DNA of 64,000 bases, from the NCBI GenBank assembly GCA_003864495.1, contig PEDN01001352.1, forward strand, positions 992,001 to 1,056,000, in the 5' to 3' direction. A model generated the notes under the pieces. That model saw only the letters and a list, made by a program, of their open reading frames with translations, was not told the origin of the DNA and did no database searches. The stretch's first letter is position 1; each line of letters begins with the position of its first letter. Both the position numbers and the translations under genes were made by a program. This DNA comes from Nemopilema nomurai (taxonomy: Eukaryota; Cnidaria; Scyphozoa; Rhizostomeae; Rhizostomatidae). This document shows, piece after piece, positions 62,554 through 64,000 of this stretch.

Positions 62554-64000
62554 CTGTGCAGAAAAAGCAAAACCTTGTAAAAGCAAACATCAGAGCTTTG
62601 TGGTTACTAAAAGACAGGTGGATTAAAATGGCAATGACAACATAATTATCCAGTCTTTGATACTTCCTTAAACTCCTAAACTCTTACCTTTATACATTGA
62701 TTAAAGTCTTCCTGCTGTGGTTAGAAATAGACAACCAAGTACTATCTACCGTTTTACCTATCAATATTTTTATTAATACCAATATTTTGTTAATACGGTT
62801 ATTCTCAGAAATCAATGAATTTATAAAAAAAGCACGGAACAGCGGAGCCACAAATTATTTTTTCGCGCGGAACTTATTTTTTCGTCGTGGAATAACACAA
62901 GACTGATGGAATGGTCGGCCAGTTATGGATCGAACACAACGTGATGGCTGTGTTAGAGAGAGTATTAATGACTGTTATCGCCAACCAGCGTCCAGTCAGG
63001 CCTTAATCTAGAGGAGACAAAGTGAAAGGGCGAAATCTGTCCGTTATCATATTAAGAGGCTGTCACACAAAAAGTGGTTTACATATCCGAGAATCTGACT
63101 TTGCCAAACGTTTTGTAACTTACAGATTTCAATTCTATCTAAACTTGATCACAACTGCATAGCATCTCAACCTCTTTATCTATCCCTAGGTAATCCTAGG
63201 GCAGAGCGTGCTAGGTCTGAAATTGATCTTGAAGGAAAGAAAAATTTCAAAGACCTGAAATTTACCTTGCAAAGGCTAGTAGATCAAACTATTACAAAGG
63301 CTAGTAGACCTAACTTGGATTTCCTAGCACCGTGAATGCTGGAATTATCTTGAGTTTCAATTGAGGTGTATTTTGATGAATGTGGTTTCAGTTCAAACGG
63401 AAAATCCATAATAAGACATCATAATAGCAATTAGGCCATTCTTTGTTAATCCTTCTAAAACAAAAGGGCATTTCCACACAAAAAAACCAGCCGACTAAAT
63501 TCTAAGCTTTGAAAACCAGATGTTTATGCCACACATACTATTTTCTGGTTTCTGCTACCTTTTTTGCTACTGGACGTCACTCCAAAATTTTCCTGTTACG
63601 TTGATCTAACACCCCTAATGGTGTTACTCTACAAAAGAGGAAATTTTCACGAAAATAAGCAAACTAGACATGAAGTACCACTTCTCAACAAACTTCATTG
63701 TCAGAAAGCTTTAAACCAGGCAAAAATATATCTTTAGTCTCTGTAATGCAGCTTCATATTATATTTCCAGTGTCACATCAAATTCAAATAAAAGTTTGAG
63801 AATAGATTATGCAAGTAAGAGTATGCAAAAGCAAGATATTAACAGCCTGCATAGTGAGTGAACAGCCTGCATCAAGTCAAAATATTAACAGATATATCTT
63901 GTCTCTAGACTGGCATACATACATAAATTATTATGACCTTACCATCACATCAAAGTTTCATATAGTGAAGACCAAAATGAAAAAGGCAGAGTAAATTGAG
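62554..64000. other. Presumed first intron or upstream DNA of carrier paralogue B
   Basis: AT-rich DNA with no recognisable exon on either strand. I looked for the expected helix-1 exon on the minus strand and did not find it. Confidence 0.45.

Overview
The window reads as nuclear DNA of an animal, most likely an early-branching one such as an anthozoan cnidarian. The genes are intron-rich with canonical GT-AG splice sites, the introns mostly run from a few hundred bases to a few kb, the DNA is AT-rich, and the proteins are close to vertebrate orthologues. The species cannot be fixed from the sequence alone. All gene models were built by hand from exon homology, splice sites and codon phase.

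Layout. Positions 1-11,388 hold no recognisable conserved gene, only orphan open frames, a possible retroelement primer-binding site and an orphan TATA-like promoter. From 11,721 to 27,310 (+) runs a canonical poly(A) polymerase gene of about 24 exons. Its introns carry a hAT-type MITE, a tRNA-like SINE head and several short tandem repeats. ISCA2 (mitochondrial Fe-S assembly, minus strand, 30,025-31,395) and DRAP1/NC2-alpha (transcription repressor, plus strand, 31,580-37,338) are divergent, with 184 bp between their start codons. A second hAT-like element of 920 bp lies in a DRAP1 intron. WARS1 (cytosolic tryptophanyl-tRNA synthetase, 39,372-43,483, +) follows. It has an in-frame upstream start that would add a basic, presequence-like leader.

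About 280 bp after the WARS1 stop begins a homogenised satellite of about 172/173-bp monomers (about 43,766-50,090, roughly 36 copies) with internal dyads and a higher-order duplication. The last part of the window (51,025-64,000, minus strand) holds two tandem paralogues of an SLC25A29-like mitochondrial carrier. The first is complete (4 exons, 300 residues). The second lacks exon 1, which probably lies past the window end. The large first intron of the first paralogue contains a 37-bp and a 15-bp minisatellite.

Together the genes are housekeeping functions in mRNA 3' processing, transcription repression, tRNA charging, mitochondrial Fe-S assembly and mitochondrial transport. Nothing suggests one joint pathway. 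The unusual content is the satellite, the possible dual-start synthetase, the carrier duplication and the mobile-element remnants.
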